Assembly (NCBI GenBank): GCA_945876115.1
Contig: CAMCNF010000005.1
Span: 1-37,939 of the forward strand
Reading direction: 5' to 3'
Length of the DNA: 37,939 nucleotides
DNA from: Verrucomicrobia subdivision 6 bacterium
Lineage (GTDB): Bacteria > Verrucomicrobiota > Verrucomicrobiia > Methylacidiphilales > Verrucolacustridaceae
The position numbers were made by a program, and so were the translations under genes. The notes beneath the pieces are model-generated. The model made no database searches. It saw only the letters and a list, made by a program, of their open reading frames with translations, and was not told the DNA's origin. Below, piece by piece: positions 15,470 to 23,800 of the stretch. Numbering within the stretch: position 1 is the first letter of the stretch; each line of letters begins with the position of its first letter.

Positions 15470-16732
15470 ATGCCCCTCTTCGCCTACTCTGCGGTCGATG
15501 CCCAAGGAAAAACCCACCAGGGAACTCTTGAGGCCAATAATGCCGCAGATGCCGCCGCCGCCATCAAGAAAAAGGGGCAGTTTCCCACCAACATTTCCGA
15601 AACCGCCGCCGCCGCCTCAGGCAAAGCAGCCGGCAAGGGCTTTTCCTTTAAGTTTTCTTTGGGGGGCGGTGGAGGCACAGGCAAAGTTCCCGGCAAAACC
15701 CTAACCGTTTTCACCCGCCAGCTTTCTACATTGATTAGCGCGGGTCTGCCCCTCCTTCGCAGCCTGCGTACTTTGGGAAAACAGGAAAAAGATGCCAACC
15801 TTAAAAAGATTATGCTGGGCTTGTCCGAGTCGGTTGAGGGAGGCACAACTTTCTCCGAAGCTCTCTCCCAGCACCCCAAGGCCTTCAACAAATTATACGT
15901 CAACATGGTCAAGGCCGGTGAGCTGGGCGGTGTTCTCGAAATCGTCCTAACCCGCTTGGCAGAGTTCGCCGAAAAAAGTCAGCGGATCAAAGGCAAGGTC
16001 ACCTCCGCCATGGTCTATCCCCTCGTGGTCTTAACCATCGCCGTCGGCATCGTCACCTTCCTTATGCTTTTTATCGTGCCAAAATTTGAAGCTATCTTCA
16101 AAGACATGCTCGGAGGCAGACCCTTGCCCTTCATTACCCAGGTGATCATGGATCTCAGCCGATTCATTCAGGGGAATTTTCTTCTCATCGCGGGGGTTAT
16201 TATTGTCGCGGTCTTCGCCGCACGCTTTGCCATGAAGATGCCTGGGGTAGCCGCGGCTGTGGATAATTATAAACTCAAGATTCCCCTCTTCGGAGATATG
16301 TTGACCAAAACTTCCGTCGCACGATTCAGCCGCACCCTAGGCACCTTGGTTTCTTCCGGAGTCCCCATTCTTCAAGCCCTCAACATTACCCGCGATACCG
16401 CAGGCAATTTGCGTGTGAGTAAAGCGGTCGAAAGTATTCATGACAACGTCAAGGAGGGTGAATCGATGGTCACCCCCATGGAAGCGAGCGGTATTTTCCC
16501 TCCGATGGTCGTCTCCATGGTCCAAGTAGGCGAAGAAACAGGACAGCTGCCCGACATGTTAACCAAAGTTGCCGACGTTTTTGAAGAGGAGGTGGATAAC
16601 GCAGTCTCCGGCCTCACCTCCCTCCTTGAACCCGTCATGATCGTCCTCCTCGCCCTCGTTGTCGGTACGATCGTCGTCGCTCTCTTTCTTCCACTGATCA
16701 CTATCATCCAAGATTTGACCGGCGGCGCGTAG
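15470..16732 (+). CDS. pilC: Type IV pilus / type II secretion inner-membrane platform protein
   Basis: The 420-residue protein starts MPLFAYSAVDAQGKTHQGTL, the standard PilC/GspF opening, and has two GspF domains. The first carries FTRQLSTLISAGLPLLRSLRTL and VNMVKAGE-x-GG, the second FSRTLGTLVSSGVPILQAL and VQVGEETGQLP. Membrane segments lie near residues 180-205, 230-255 and 385-412. A Gly-rich linker (about residues 55-70) is longer than common. It forms the platform on which the two upstream ATPases would act. The start is five bases after the ATPase stop. Pilins, prepilin peptidase, PilT and secretin are not in the window. Confidence 0.93.
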   Translation: MPLFAYSAVDAQGKTHQGTLEANNAADAAAAIKKKGQFPTNISETAAAASGKAAGKGFSFKFSLGGGGGTGKVPGKTLTVFTRQLSTLISAGLPLLRSLRTLGKQEKDANLKKIMLGLSESVEGGTTFSEALSQHPKAFNKLYVNMVKAGELGGVLEIVLTRLAEFAEKSQRIKGKVTSAMVYPLVVLTIAVGIVTFLMLFIVPKFEAIFKDMLGGRPLPFITQVIMDLSRFIQGNFLLIAGVIIVAVFAARFAMKMPGVAAAVDNYKLKIPLFGDMLTKTSVARFSRTLGTLVSSGVPILQALNITRDTAGNLRVSKAVESIHDNVKEGESMVTPMEASGIFPPMVVSMVQVGEETGQLPDMLTKVADVFEEEVDNAVSGLTSLLEPVMIVLLALVVGTIVVALFLPLITIIQDLTGGA

Positions 16733-16735
16733 TCG

Positions 16736-17440
16736 GTGCTCGGCGACTCCATCCTGGAAGTCGTGGTCTGCCGATTTCGGGAAGATCTCGCTTGGACCCG
16801 CAATCTGCCCCACGGCGTTCCCGTGACCGTCTATGACAAAACAGTTCCTCCCGATTCTCTTTGGCCTGGGGCTTTACCCTTACCTAACATCAGCCGAGAC
16901 GACTACGTCTGGTTACACCATCTATTCGAACGCTACCATGATCTGGCCGACCTGACCGTCTTCGCCCAAGGACGGCCTTTTGATCATGCCCCTGATCTTC
17001 ATCGGGTCATCCGTCAACTCGCTCGTGCCGACGAACCCGCCCCCGATTTCTGGTGGCTAGGATTTCTTTGGGAGACGGATAACGCCCGGGGCTATCCCTC
17101 GTTCGTGAACTGGACCAAGAATCCCACCCGACGAGAACTGGATCTCGAAAGTTTTTTTCAAGCCCTTTGGCAAGAACCTGCCCCCGAGGTCGTCCGCTAC
17201 GTGGGGGGAAGTCAGTTTGCCCTTTCCCGCTCGGCCGCTCACCGCCGTCCGCGGGAGTTTTATGCACGCGCTCGAGATATCTGCCTCAACTTTCCTGATG
17301 CCGCCCACTTCTTTGAAAGAACCTGGGATCGTGTCTTTCTCGCCCCCCCTCTCGATTCTGCCCTTTTCGGTCCTTCAGGCCTCCGCCTACTTAAACCCGT
17401 ACGACCCAAGACGCTCTCCCCTGAGTTTTCTAGGGAGTAG
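16736..17440 (+). CDS. DUF3431 family protein
   Basis: The 234-residue protein matches the DUF3431 pattern: ILEVVVCRFREDLAWTRNL, a VTVYDK block, LPNISRDDYVWLHHLFERY, then DLADLTVFAQGRPFDHAPDL. The fold is thought to be glycosyltransferase-like, but no activity is established, so no reaction is claimed. It starts with GTG only three bases after pilC, suggesting co-transcription with the pilus genes and a possible part in modifying a surface structure; that is inference. Its last 11 bases overlap the end of the convergent gene that follows. Confidence 0.75.
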   Translation: MLGDSILEVVVCRFREDLAWTRNLPHGVPVTVYDKTVPPDSLWPGALPLPNISRDDYVWLHHLFERYHDLADLTVFAQGRPFDHAPDLHRVIRQLARADEPAPDFWWLGFLWETDNARGYPSFVNWTKNPTRRELDLESFFQALWQEPAPEVVRYVGGSQFALSRSAAHRRPREFYARARDICLNFPDAAHFFERTWDRVFLAPPLDSALFGPSGLRLLKPVRPKTLSPEFSRE

Positions 17441-18299
17441 TGGTTTCTGCCTTCGGCGGCGCCTTAGCCCCAATTCTCGACTGCAAGGTGGAGAGCCGTT
17501 CGCGCAGGCTGGAGGGAAGCATCACCGTTCCTCCCTGAGTATGAACTTCGCCCGCTTCGTTCCTTTTTAAATCAGGTGTATCCACTCCCTGCTGTCTCGA
17601 CTCCTCCCTCAATAAATTTCCGTCGGCATTAACCACCGTGATTCGATGAACTCCCGCCGCCGTGGCGTAAAGAAGATGCAGATGATTTTCCGAGTCAAAT
17701 TCTGCTTTGGGTTTACCCAAGGGAAGGTACGGTCCCAAGCGCCGCACGGGATAAACCAGATTCTGCTCGGGCACCTCCACCTTAAGGTAGAGCCCCACAT
17801 TCGGGTCCTCATAAAATTTAAGCAGAGAATAAATTCTCCGTTCCTTGCCATCCCCTCGGGGAACCGACCAGATCACCTCCCCTTTGCCGATTAGAAAATC
17901 GAGAGACTCGGTCAGCAACTTCTCTCCCGAGGGAAGATTTACCGAGGCTCTCGTCCGATATCCCCCCGTATCGCGAACCAGATAGTAAGGAGCCAGGTCA
18001 ACCGAAATGGCCGTGGACTCTCCCGCCTTCAAAACCTTGTCCGGAGGGCTCAGCGGGCGCTCAGGCGGAATCAGCATTCCATCGCGGGACTGCACAATCA
18101 TCTCCAGCCAAGGCTGACCCTTCACCTCAGTCAGACGAAGTTCCGTTGCTCCCTGATTTTTCAAGCGAACCGTGAATGGAATAGGAGAAAATTGCAAATA
18201 GGCCGTCTTCGCCGTCTCCAGCCTAACGTCAACTTGCGCCCAGCCCGCCGAGCATGCCAGACCGAGAAGGCAAAGGAGAACTCTCGTAAAGCAATTCAT
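17430..18299 (-). CDS. Secreted protein of unknown function
   Basis: The 289-residue protein begins with a signal peptide (MNCFTRVLLCLLGLACSAGWA) with two cysteines but no clear lipobox at the cleavage site. A beta-rich domain (about 25-130) follows that looks like an immunoglobulin-type sandwich: FTVRLKNQGATELRLTEV and LKAGESTAISVDL. The rest resembles a series of strands ending with a Lys/Pro/Thr tail. No catalytic motif was recognised. It is probably periplasmic. The gene is alone on this strand, separated from the upstream HNH-repeat gene by 95 bases with a GGTCG/CGACC hairpin but no T-run. Confidence 0.7.
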   Translation of the reverse strand: MNCFTRVLLCLLGLACSAGWAQVDVRLETAKTAYLQFSPIPFTVRLKNQGATELRLTEVKGQPWLEMIVQSRDGMLIPPERPLSPPDKVLKAGESTAISVDLAPYYLVRDTGGYRTRASVNLPSGEKLLTESLDFLIGKGEVIWSVPRGDGKERRIYSLLKFYEDPNVGLYLKVEVPEQNLVYPVRRLGPYLPLGKPKAEFDSENHLHLLYATAAGVHRITVVNADGNLLREESRQQGVDTPDLKRNEAGEVHTQGGTVMLPSSLRERLSTLQSRIGAKAPPKAETTTP

Positions 18300-18394
18300 A
18301 CGCTAGGCAATATGCGGGCGGGCCTAACCCCACGGCAAGAGGTAAGGCGCGGTCGGCCTTACGACCAACCGCGACACTCAGGAGGAAACTTTTC

Positions 18395-19264
18395 TTAGCT
18401 CGAAGCGAGAACCGTCTCTGGCACCACGGCATTTTCGGTCACCACAGCAGTTTCGATCGGCGCTTGAACTGTCAGGTTTGCAGAACCTTTCCGACTCGCG
18501 TCCAGACGAAGAGCGGCTTTCAGAGCTTTCTTCCAAGTGCCGTAGAAGTGCTTTTTGCAGGCCGCGGCAAAGAGTGAAGGATTAGCTTTCTTCACCTCGG
18601 GGGTGATGAGCTTCACTCCTTGTGCCTTCAACTCCAAGATGCCTTCTGCGACCGAGGCCTTCGTCCAACGCTTGCGACGGCGGATCTCATCATAATTGAT
18701 TCCTGCACTTTCCAACGCCCGACCCCAGTTACCGAAACGGCGCCGAGCGGTCGCGATAAGTTTGTTGGACGATTCATCCATCGACTTGGAGCTAAGATCT
18801 GCCCCTTCGGTTTGCAATCTGCGGATCTCTTCGAGAATTCCTTCCATATCCCAGCTACGATACCGGTAAATTTCTTCCGAGGCCAAACCCGCTGCCTCCA
18901 AGGCGGCCCGCCAATCGCCGAAATATTTGGGCCGGATCGCCGCATAAACCATGGAGTTGTGTTGGCTCAGGGCCATCGAACGGAAAGAAAGATCAAAGCC
19001 AAGTGCGGCTAAGTTCCGAATCTCTTCTACGATCACCTCTTTCGACCACTTCCGATACTTGCGAACCGCTTCATAGGAAATGCCCGCTGCCTCCACCGCC
19101 TTCTGCCAACTCCCGTAGTAACGGATCGATGCGGCCAAAAGCTCTTGATAGTTCAAACGAACATGATTGGCATAAAGGGCTTCGCCTTTTTCTTTCCACT
19201 GGCGAATTTCGGTAAGCACCCGCTCTGCACTCCAACGAAGATTTTTGCGTGATCTAATATTCAT
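18395..19264 (-). CDS. Protein built of four homing-endonuclease-associated (HNH) repeats
   Basis: The 289-residue protein contains four successive units of about 60 residues (about 11-72, 73-137, 138-199, 200-252). Each runs from a W-S/T/D-x-x-x-[IV]-x-[EG]-x-I helix, through a turn often read as G-x-[DLK]-L, to a [FY]-G-x-W-x-x-A-[LV]-x-[AS]-A-G helix. This matches the repeat called homing endonuclease associated repeat (HNH_repeat), thought to be a small DNA-binding helical unit. No HNH or other nuclease motif is present, and the last 35 residues are a low-complexity Val/Ala/Thr/Glu tail. A DNA-binding regulator is the simplest guess. The ATG at 19262-19264 lies seven bases from a very good promoter. 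Confidence 0.8.
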   Translation of the reverse strand: MNIRSRKNLRWSAERVLTEIRQWKEKGEALYANHVRLNYQELLAASIRYYGSWQKAVEAAGISYEAVRKYRKWSKEVIVEEIRNLAALGFDLSFRSMALSQHNSMVYAAIRPKYFGDWRAALEAAGLASEEIYRYRSWDMEGILEEIRRLQTEGADLSSKSMDESSNKLIATARRRFGNWGRALESAGINYDEIRRRKRWTKASVAEGILELKAQGVKLITPEVKKANPSLFAAACKKHFYGTWKKALKAALRLDASRKGSANLTVQAPIETAVVTENAVVPETVLASS

Positions 19265-19271
19265 AGTTTTC

Positions 19272-19299
19272 TTTATAGACGGAAAAAACTATTTGTCAA
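19272..19299 (-). promoter_or_regulatory. Strong sigma-70 promoter of the HNH-repeat gene (leaderless)
   Basis: On the minus strand a perfect TTGACA (19294-19299) is 16 bases from TATAAA (19272-19277). Only seven bases separate the -10 box from the ATG, so the transcript should begin at about the start codon with no leader or ribosome site. The surrounding 89-base gap is very AT-rich. Confidence 0.75.
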
Positions 19300-19353
19300 G
19301 TCACAGAAAATTTGCGTATCTACATCCTTTTAATGATTATAGTTTTATATTAT

Positions 19354-20091
19354 TTAATCACCTCTAGACAGCCTCTTAGCCAGGGCGACTGGCAGACCGG
19401 CCTTGATAATTTTTGAGGCTGCTTTTTCCACATCGTAATCCACCCTTCGCAGCTCGACGATCTGCTCCTGAGAGTCGTATGTCACGTAAGCCGCCCGCCA
19501 ATCCCCATCTCGGGGTTGCCCCACCGACCCCACATTAAAAAGAAATTTACGGGCTACCTTCAACCGCTCGGGGTGCACATCGACTTTGCGAAATTCAACT
19601 GGGCGCACCTCTTTTTCTTTTAAGAAAACTGCAGGCCGATGGGTATGTCCGATAAAACAAAGATTGGTTTTTTGGTAGAAGAAACTCGTTTGTGCCTCAA
19701 GCCGAGTCGAGACATAGGCCCAATTTTCTGGGCCGTCCAGAGTGGCATGGGCCAAGGTCCACGCTGTTTCCCCATGTAACAAAGGCAGTCGTCGCAAATA
19801 ATTCAACTGGGCTGGGCTGAGTTTGCTTCGCGAAAAACTCAACGCCTCCTGCGCATCCTTCGAAAAAGTTTCTGGACTTTGGGAGTGAGTCACCAACTCA
19901 TCATGATTTCCTTTCACCACTGGACAACCCAAAGCTCGCACCACTTCCAGACACTCCGCAGGGTTCGCATTATAGCCAACCAAATCCCCAATGCAGAGGG
20001 GGTGAGTTACCTGCTGATCCTCCATATCCGCTAGCACCGCCTCCAAAGCTTCCAAATTCCCATGAACGTCGCCAAATATTCCGTATTTCAT
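19354..20091 (-). CDS. Metallophosphoesterase, YfcE/MJ0936-like
   Basis: The 245-residue protein shows the calcineurin-like metal-binding motifs: GDVHGN near residue 8, GDLVGYNANP, GNHDE and CFIGHTH, followed by NVGSVGQPRDGD, which is typical of the YfcE/MJ0936 group. These enzymes hydrolyse phosphodiesters with two metal ions; the natural substrate is not evident. It is the last gene of a five-gene operon and its ATG overlaps the stop of the TPR gene upstream (ATGA). The start is at the conserved MKYGIFGDVHGN and needs no adjustment. Confidence 0.88.
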   Translation of the reverse strand: MKYGIFGDVHGNLEALEAVLADMEDQQVTHPLCIGDLVGYNANPAECLEVVRALGCPVVKGNHDELVTHSQSPETFSKDAQEALSFSRSKLSPAQLNYLRRLPLLHGETAWTLAHATLDGPENWAYVSTRLEAQTSFFYQKTNLCFIGHTHRPAVFLKEKEVRPVEFRKVDVHPERLKVARKFLFNVGSVGQPRDGDWRAAYVTYDSQEQIVELRRVDYDVEKAASKIIKAGLPVALAKRLSRGD

Positions 20092-20858
20092 CTTATCTTC
20101 CCCACCTTTTTTTCCGCCGCCTCTTTCTCCAGTCGCGTAATCTCGCGTTCCACCACTTCAGGTCTACGGGCCTGGCTTGGTGCATCGCCCATCTCACGCC
20201 GTAAGTTTTTAAAATACTCTAGCGCCCCCTGCTTGTCCCCCGCTTTCTCTAAGGCGTAGCCAACAAACCGCTCCAAATAAGGAGGCGCATCCCCTTTGCT
20301 TAACGCTTCGCGGTAGCACCTAGCCGCCTCCTGATAATCTCCCAATCGTTGCCAATAAAGATCCCCCAATTTCTGAAAAAGAAGCGCCTTTTCTGGAACC
20401 GCCTTCGTTCCCCTCTCTAAAAGATCTCGCCCCGCCTCCACCCACCGCCGGGCCTCTATTTTCCGTTTCGTCTCACTGCTTTCCCCACTGTACTTTTCCG
20501 CCGCCACCGCCGCATTCCAGGCCAAATGCCAGGAGGCAGTATCCCAGAAAACCGCAACCCGCGGTTGCAACATCGTCGCCAACTCTAATGCACTTCTCAC
20601 TCGGACCCACTGCTGCTCTTCCCACGCCCCGTGAGCCTGCAACATCAGTGCATTTGCCGCCAGACCACGAAATCCTCCTAAGGCCGCCAAAGCCAGTCCT
20701 TGCCCTACTTTTTCGCGAATCGCCACCGTCGTCGGTCCGCTAAATCCGTAGGTCGCCTTCCTCTGATCTCGAGCCATCGCTTTTTCCCAAGGAATTTTGG
20801 CGCCGCCCCAAACCAGTAATAGGACCAACGCCCCAGCCACGGCCGCGATTGGCTTCAA
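20088..20858 (-). CDS. Membrane-anchored TPR protein
   Basis: The 256-residue protein has one N-terminal hydrophobic helix (about residues 4-21) that anchors it or acts as a signal, then a helical body with at least two tetratricopeptide-like units: LFQKLGDLYWQRLGDYQEAA and YLERFVGYALEKAGDKQGAL. The C-terminus is charged. TPR domains bind partner proteins; here the partner could be the ABC transporter encoded just upstream, since the genes overlap by four bases on both sides. That link is inference. Confidence 0.75.
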   Translation of the reverse strand: MKPIAAVAGALVLLLVWGGAKIPWEKAMARDQRKATYGFSGPTTVAIREKVGQGLALAALGGFRGLAANALMLQAHGAWEEQQWVRVRSALELATMLQPRVAVFWDTASWHLAWNAAVAAEKYSGESSETKRKIEARRWVEAGRDLLERGTKAVPEKALLFQKLGDLYWQRLGDYQEAARCYREALSKGDAPPYLERFVGYALEKAGDKQGALEYFKNLRREMGDAPSQARRPEVVEREITRLEKEAAEKKVGKIR

Positions 20859-21700
20859 ATATCTCTCCCCTCAAACATGCAGGCCGCCGCCGCCAAAAGG
20901 ACCCCAATGTACAATCCCGAGTACCCCACCACCTCCAGCGTCGTTCGCCACACCACCACATTTCCCGCCACAATCTCGTCAATCAGATTATAAAGATTAA
21001 AATCAGGCACAAGCAGCGCCACCCCCGCTAAAAAAATCCTCACCGTCCAGCCAGCCACCTCCCCCGTCTCCAACCACTGCTCCCTCGCCACCGACTGCAA
21101 ATGCCCAATCAGATAGACCAAGAGTGTCATCGCCATGACAAAAGTTGTCGAAGTCGCGATCGTGCTGAAAAATACCGCCAAGGCAGCCACCACCGCCAAT
21201 TTTGCCCCCACTAATAAAACCGCTTGAAGTAAACGCGGATCCATCGCCTCCGCCCGAATCGCCGCCGCTGCCTCAGGGTCCAGCCCCTCAGCTCGCAAAA
21301 ACTGTCCTTCCTTCCAACCCAGAACCCCCCAAACCGCCAGCGCCATAATCACTACCATCAGGGCCAAATAAGCGGTCAGCCCGAAATATTTCCCCACAAC
21401 AAATTCCCATCTGCGTAGAGGACGACAAAGCGCCGTCAAAATCGTTCGCCTTTCAATCTCCCCAGGAATTAACTGGGCCGCCCCCAGAAGCCCTACCAAT
21501 AAACCCGTCAGGCTGATCGCCGCATACCCCAGATCCTTTAAAAACTTAAACTGTTCCTGAAAGGAAAACTCCGTGAAGTAATTCGCTCCGCCGATCAAAA
21601 CCAAAGCAAACACCAAAAGCACCGCAAAGACCTTCTGCCGTACCGCCTCCAGGAAGGTGTTTCCCGCCACCGCAGAAATTCTTCGTAAGCAGCCGATCAT
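20855..21700 (-). CDS. ABC-2 type transporter permease
   Basis: The 281-residue hydrophobic protein has about six predicted membrane helices, including VFAVLLVFALVLIGGANYF, AISLTGLLVGLLGAAQLI and AYLALMVVIMALAVWGVLG. The motif IPGEIERRTILTALCRPLRRWEFVVGK is typical of ABC-2 permeases of the NatB-like kind. It forms the channel with the ATPase encoded directly upstream. Substrate is unknown. The start overlaps the ATPase stop and the end overlaps the TPR gene start, each by four bases. Confidence 0.88.
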   Translation of the reverse strand: MIGCLRRISAVAGNTFLEAVRQKVFAVLLVFALVLIGGANYFTEFSFQEQFKFLKDLGYAAISLTGLLVGLLGAAQLIPGEIERRTILTALCRPLRRWEFVVGKYFGLTAYLALMVVIMALAVWGVLGWKEGQFLRAEGLDPEAAAAIRAEAMDPRLLQAVLLVGAKLAVVAALAVFFSTIATSTTFVMAMTLLVYLIGHLQSVAREQWLETGEVAGWTVRIFLAGVALLVPDFNLYNLIDEIVAGNVVVWRTTLEVVGYSGLYIGVLLAAAACMFEGRDI

Positions 21701-22551
21701 CGCCGCGTCTCCTCAGGCAAACTTCTCAGAAAATAATCTTCCAACCTCTCCCGCGGAGCCCCCTCTCGCACCACTTGCCCTCCCTTTTTCTTCAGCCACG
21801 CCAACAGCTCCTGCCGATCTCCCTCAGGCAGCCCCTGCACTTTCACTTCCCACTCGTTTTTCCTCGTCAGCAGATCCTCCAATCGACCTTCCCGTAGCTT
21901 TTTCCCGCGGTGTAAAATAATCACCCGATCCGCCACATCCTCCACCTGCTCCAATAGGTGACTCGAGAAAATCACCGTTTTTCCTCGGGCCTTCAGTTCG
22001 AGAATTAAATCTCGGATCTCTCGTGATCCTGCGGGATCAACCCCAGCGGTGGGCTCATCCAACATCAGAATTTCAGGATCCCCCACCAGCGCTCCTGCCA
22101 GGCCAGCGCGCTGCAACATTCCCTTCGAATAGGTGCGCAAGGGCCTTTTGCCCGCTTCTCCACCCAACCGAACCAGTTCGAGCAACTCCTTCACTCTCTT
22201 CTCCAATCCTGCCCCTCCCAAGCCACTCAACCTCCCATAATATCTCACCAGCTCCGCTCCACTCAAAAAAACAGGAAAATAAGGATTTTCTGGAAGAAAG
22301 CCGATCTGTCTTCGGGCCGCAATCGTTCCCGCACGGAATCCACACACCTCAGCTGACCCTGAAGTCGGCCGTAACAGGCCCAAAATCATTTTCATCGCCG
22401 TACTTTTCCCACTGCCATTGGGTCCAAGTAACCCAAAGACCTCCCCCCTCTGTACCTCCATTTCTAATCCTTCCAATGCTAGCACTCGGCCCCGAAACCA
22501 GCCCATAGAGAACTCCTTCCGCAAAAGGTGAGTATGAACGGCGGGGCTCAC
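21697..22551 (-). CDS. ABC transporter ATP-binding protein
   Basis: The 284-residue ATPase has Walker A GPNGSGKST, Q-loop IGFLPENPYF, signature TYSKGMLQRAGLAGAL (a YSKGM variant common in the CcmA/NatA group), Walker B EILMLDEPTAGVD and H-loop FSSHLLEQV. The last 70 residues extend beyond the core and carry a basic LKKKGGQVVREG segment seen in export-type ABC-2 ATPases. The start is a GTG at 22549-22551 that overlaps the acylphosphatase stop (GTGA). With the permease it forms an ABC-2 exporter of unknown substrate. Confidence 0.92.
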   Translation of the reverse strand: MSPAVHTHLLRKEFSMGWFRGRVLALEGLEMEVQRGEVFGLLGPNGSGKSTAMKMILGLLRPTSGSAEVCGFRAGTIAARRQIGFLPENPYFPVFLSGAELVRYYGRLSGLGGAGLEKRVKELLELVRLGGEAGKRPLRTYSKGMLQRAGLAGALVGDPEILMLDEPTAGVDPAGSREIRDLILELKARGKTVIFSSHLLEQVEDVADRVIILHRGKKLREGRLEDLLTRKNEWEVKVQGLPEGDRQELLAWLKKKGGQVVREGAPRERLEDYFLRSLPEETRR

Positions 22552-22817
22552 TGGATTTGAAAACCCTTGGTACCTGCAATGGCGTTGACCTCTTCCCCTA
22601 CCACCTCACGAATAAAACTCGCAAGATGACTTTCCCCAATCTCTTTTTCCATCGCCTCCACCTCGTCTCGATCTCCCTGTAAAAACACCTCCACCCGCCC
22701 ATCAGGCAAGTTCGCCGCATGGCCTGAGACCGTAAATCCTTCGGCTATCTGTCGGACACTGTATCGAAACCCGACTCCTTGGACCTTGCCTCGATATGCA
22801 ATTTTCTTCGCCATCAT
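22548..22817 (-). CDS. acyP: Acylphosphatase
   Basis: The 89-residue enzyme, from the ATG at 22815-22817 (a second ATG follows directly), begins MMAKKIAYRGKVQGVGFRYS and holds both active-site residues: Arg in GVGFRYS and Asn in AANLPDGRVEV. It hydrolyses carboxyl-phosphate bonds such as acyl phosphates. An upstream in-frame start at 22901 would add 28 residues unlike the family and is not preferred. A GGAGGAGG run lies about 14 bases upstream. It is the first gene of an operon with an ABC exporter, a TPR protein and a phosphoesterase. Confidence 0.88.
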   Translation of the reverse strand: MMAKKIAYRGKVQGVGFRYSVRQIAEGFTVSGHAANLPDGRVEVFLQGDRDEVEAMEKEIGESHLASFIREVVGEEVNAIAGTKGFQIQ

Positions 22818-22891
22818 TACCCATCTAATTTGCCTCCTCCGCCCAAAATCTTCAACCCCCACCCGCCCAAGAATTAACCCCACCCCCCCTA

Positions 22892-22915
22892 ACATTCCCA
22901 CATTCTTGGGAATGT
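22892..22915. promoter_or_regulatory. Perfect inverted repeat between divergent operons
   Basis: ACATTCCCA (22892-22900) and TGGGAATGT (22907-22915) form a perfect 9-base inverted repeat with a 6-base gap. It lies between the acylphosphatase operon and the MBL-fold gene, where a dimeric regulator could control both directions. No T-run follows, so it is not a typical terminator. An operator role is a guess. Confidence 0.45.
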
Positions 22916-22986
22916 CTTAACCTCACTCAATCCCGAAACTCGCATATCCGACTCGACCAAAAATCGCCGCACCGCCACTCTTCTTT

Positions 22987-23760
22987 ATGCATCTTACTTT
23001 CCTCGGCACAGGCACTTCCCAAGGCGTCCCCATGCTCGCCTGTCACTGCCGCGTCTGCTCCTCCACCGACCCACGCGACCGTCGGTTCCGCTCATCCGTC
23101 TGGCTCGAAGACGAAAATCTCAGCGTCGTCATCGATACCTCACCCGATTTTCGTTCCCAAGCTCTCCGCGCCGCCATTCCCCACCTCGATGCCGTCGTCT
23201 ACACCCACAGCCACGCCGATCATATCGCCGGCTTCGACGATCTCCGCACCTACTCAGTCAAAAATGGAAACCGTATTCCCCTCTACGCCGATCCCTTCAC
23301 TCTCTCCCGCCTCGAAAAAGCCTTCGACTACGCTTTCGATCTCAAAATACGTAGCTCCGCCTACGTCTGCCCCGAACCACACCCCATCACCGGCCCGTTC
23401 ACCATCGGTTTCACCACTTTCGTCCCCCTGCCCGTCCCCCACGGCAGCATTACCACCACGGGATTCCGAATCGACTCCGCAGGCCGCCCTCGCGCTGCCT
23501 ACCTCCCCGACTGCGCCGCCGTTCCCCCACCCATCCGCGATCTCATTCGCAATATCCCTGTCCTTATCATCGATGGCCTCCGCGAAGAACCTCACCCCAC
23601 CCACCTCACAATCGCCCAAGCCATCGAAATCGCCCAAGACCTCAAAGCCCAACGCACCTGGCTCACCCACCTCACTCACAACACACTCCATGCAGAACGC
23701 GACGCCACCCTCCCCCCCAACATCCGCCTCGCCTACGATGGCCTCCAGATCGATCTCTGA
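22987..23760 (+). CDS. MBL-fold metal-dependent hydrolase, PhnP-like
   Basis: The 257-residue protein begins MHLTFLGTGTSQGVPMLACHC and carries the metallo-beta-lactamase metal motif THSHADHIAGFDDLR, an Asp in the PDCA segment and a C-terminal LTHLTHNTLH. The N-terminal cysteine cluster (CHCRVC) and the layout fit the PhnP / phosphoribosyl cyclic phosphodiesterase group, which cleaves cyclic phosphodiesters. The substrate here is unknown, since no phn gene is nearby. The start agrees with the family. The TIGR03790 gene follows after 40 bases. Confidence 0.85.
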   Translation: MHLTFLGTGTSQGVPMLACHCRVCSSTDPRDRRFRSSVWLEDENLSVVIDTSPDFRSQALRAAIPHLDAVVYTHSHADHIAGFDDLRTYSVKNGNRIPLYADPFTLSRLEKAFDYAFDLKIRSSAYVCPEPHPITGPFTIGFTTFVPLPVPHGSITTTGFRIDSAGRPRAAYLPDCAAVPPPIRDLIRNIPVLIIDGLREEPHPTHLTIAQAIEIAQDLKAQRTWLTHLTHNTLHAERDATLPPNIRLAYDGLQIDL

Positions 23761-23800
23761 ACTTTCTCCCCCACCGTCTCTCCCGCTAGGTTCATCCCCT

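Noticed and set aside
23189-23800. 204-codon N-terminal extension in frame with the TIGR03790 gene
   Set aside because: It overlaps the MBL-fold gene in another frame, is Pro/Ser/Thr-rich as expected for shadow translation of GC-rich DNA, and the signal peptide begins at 23801.
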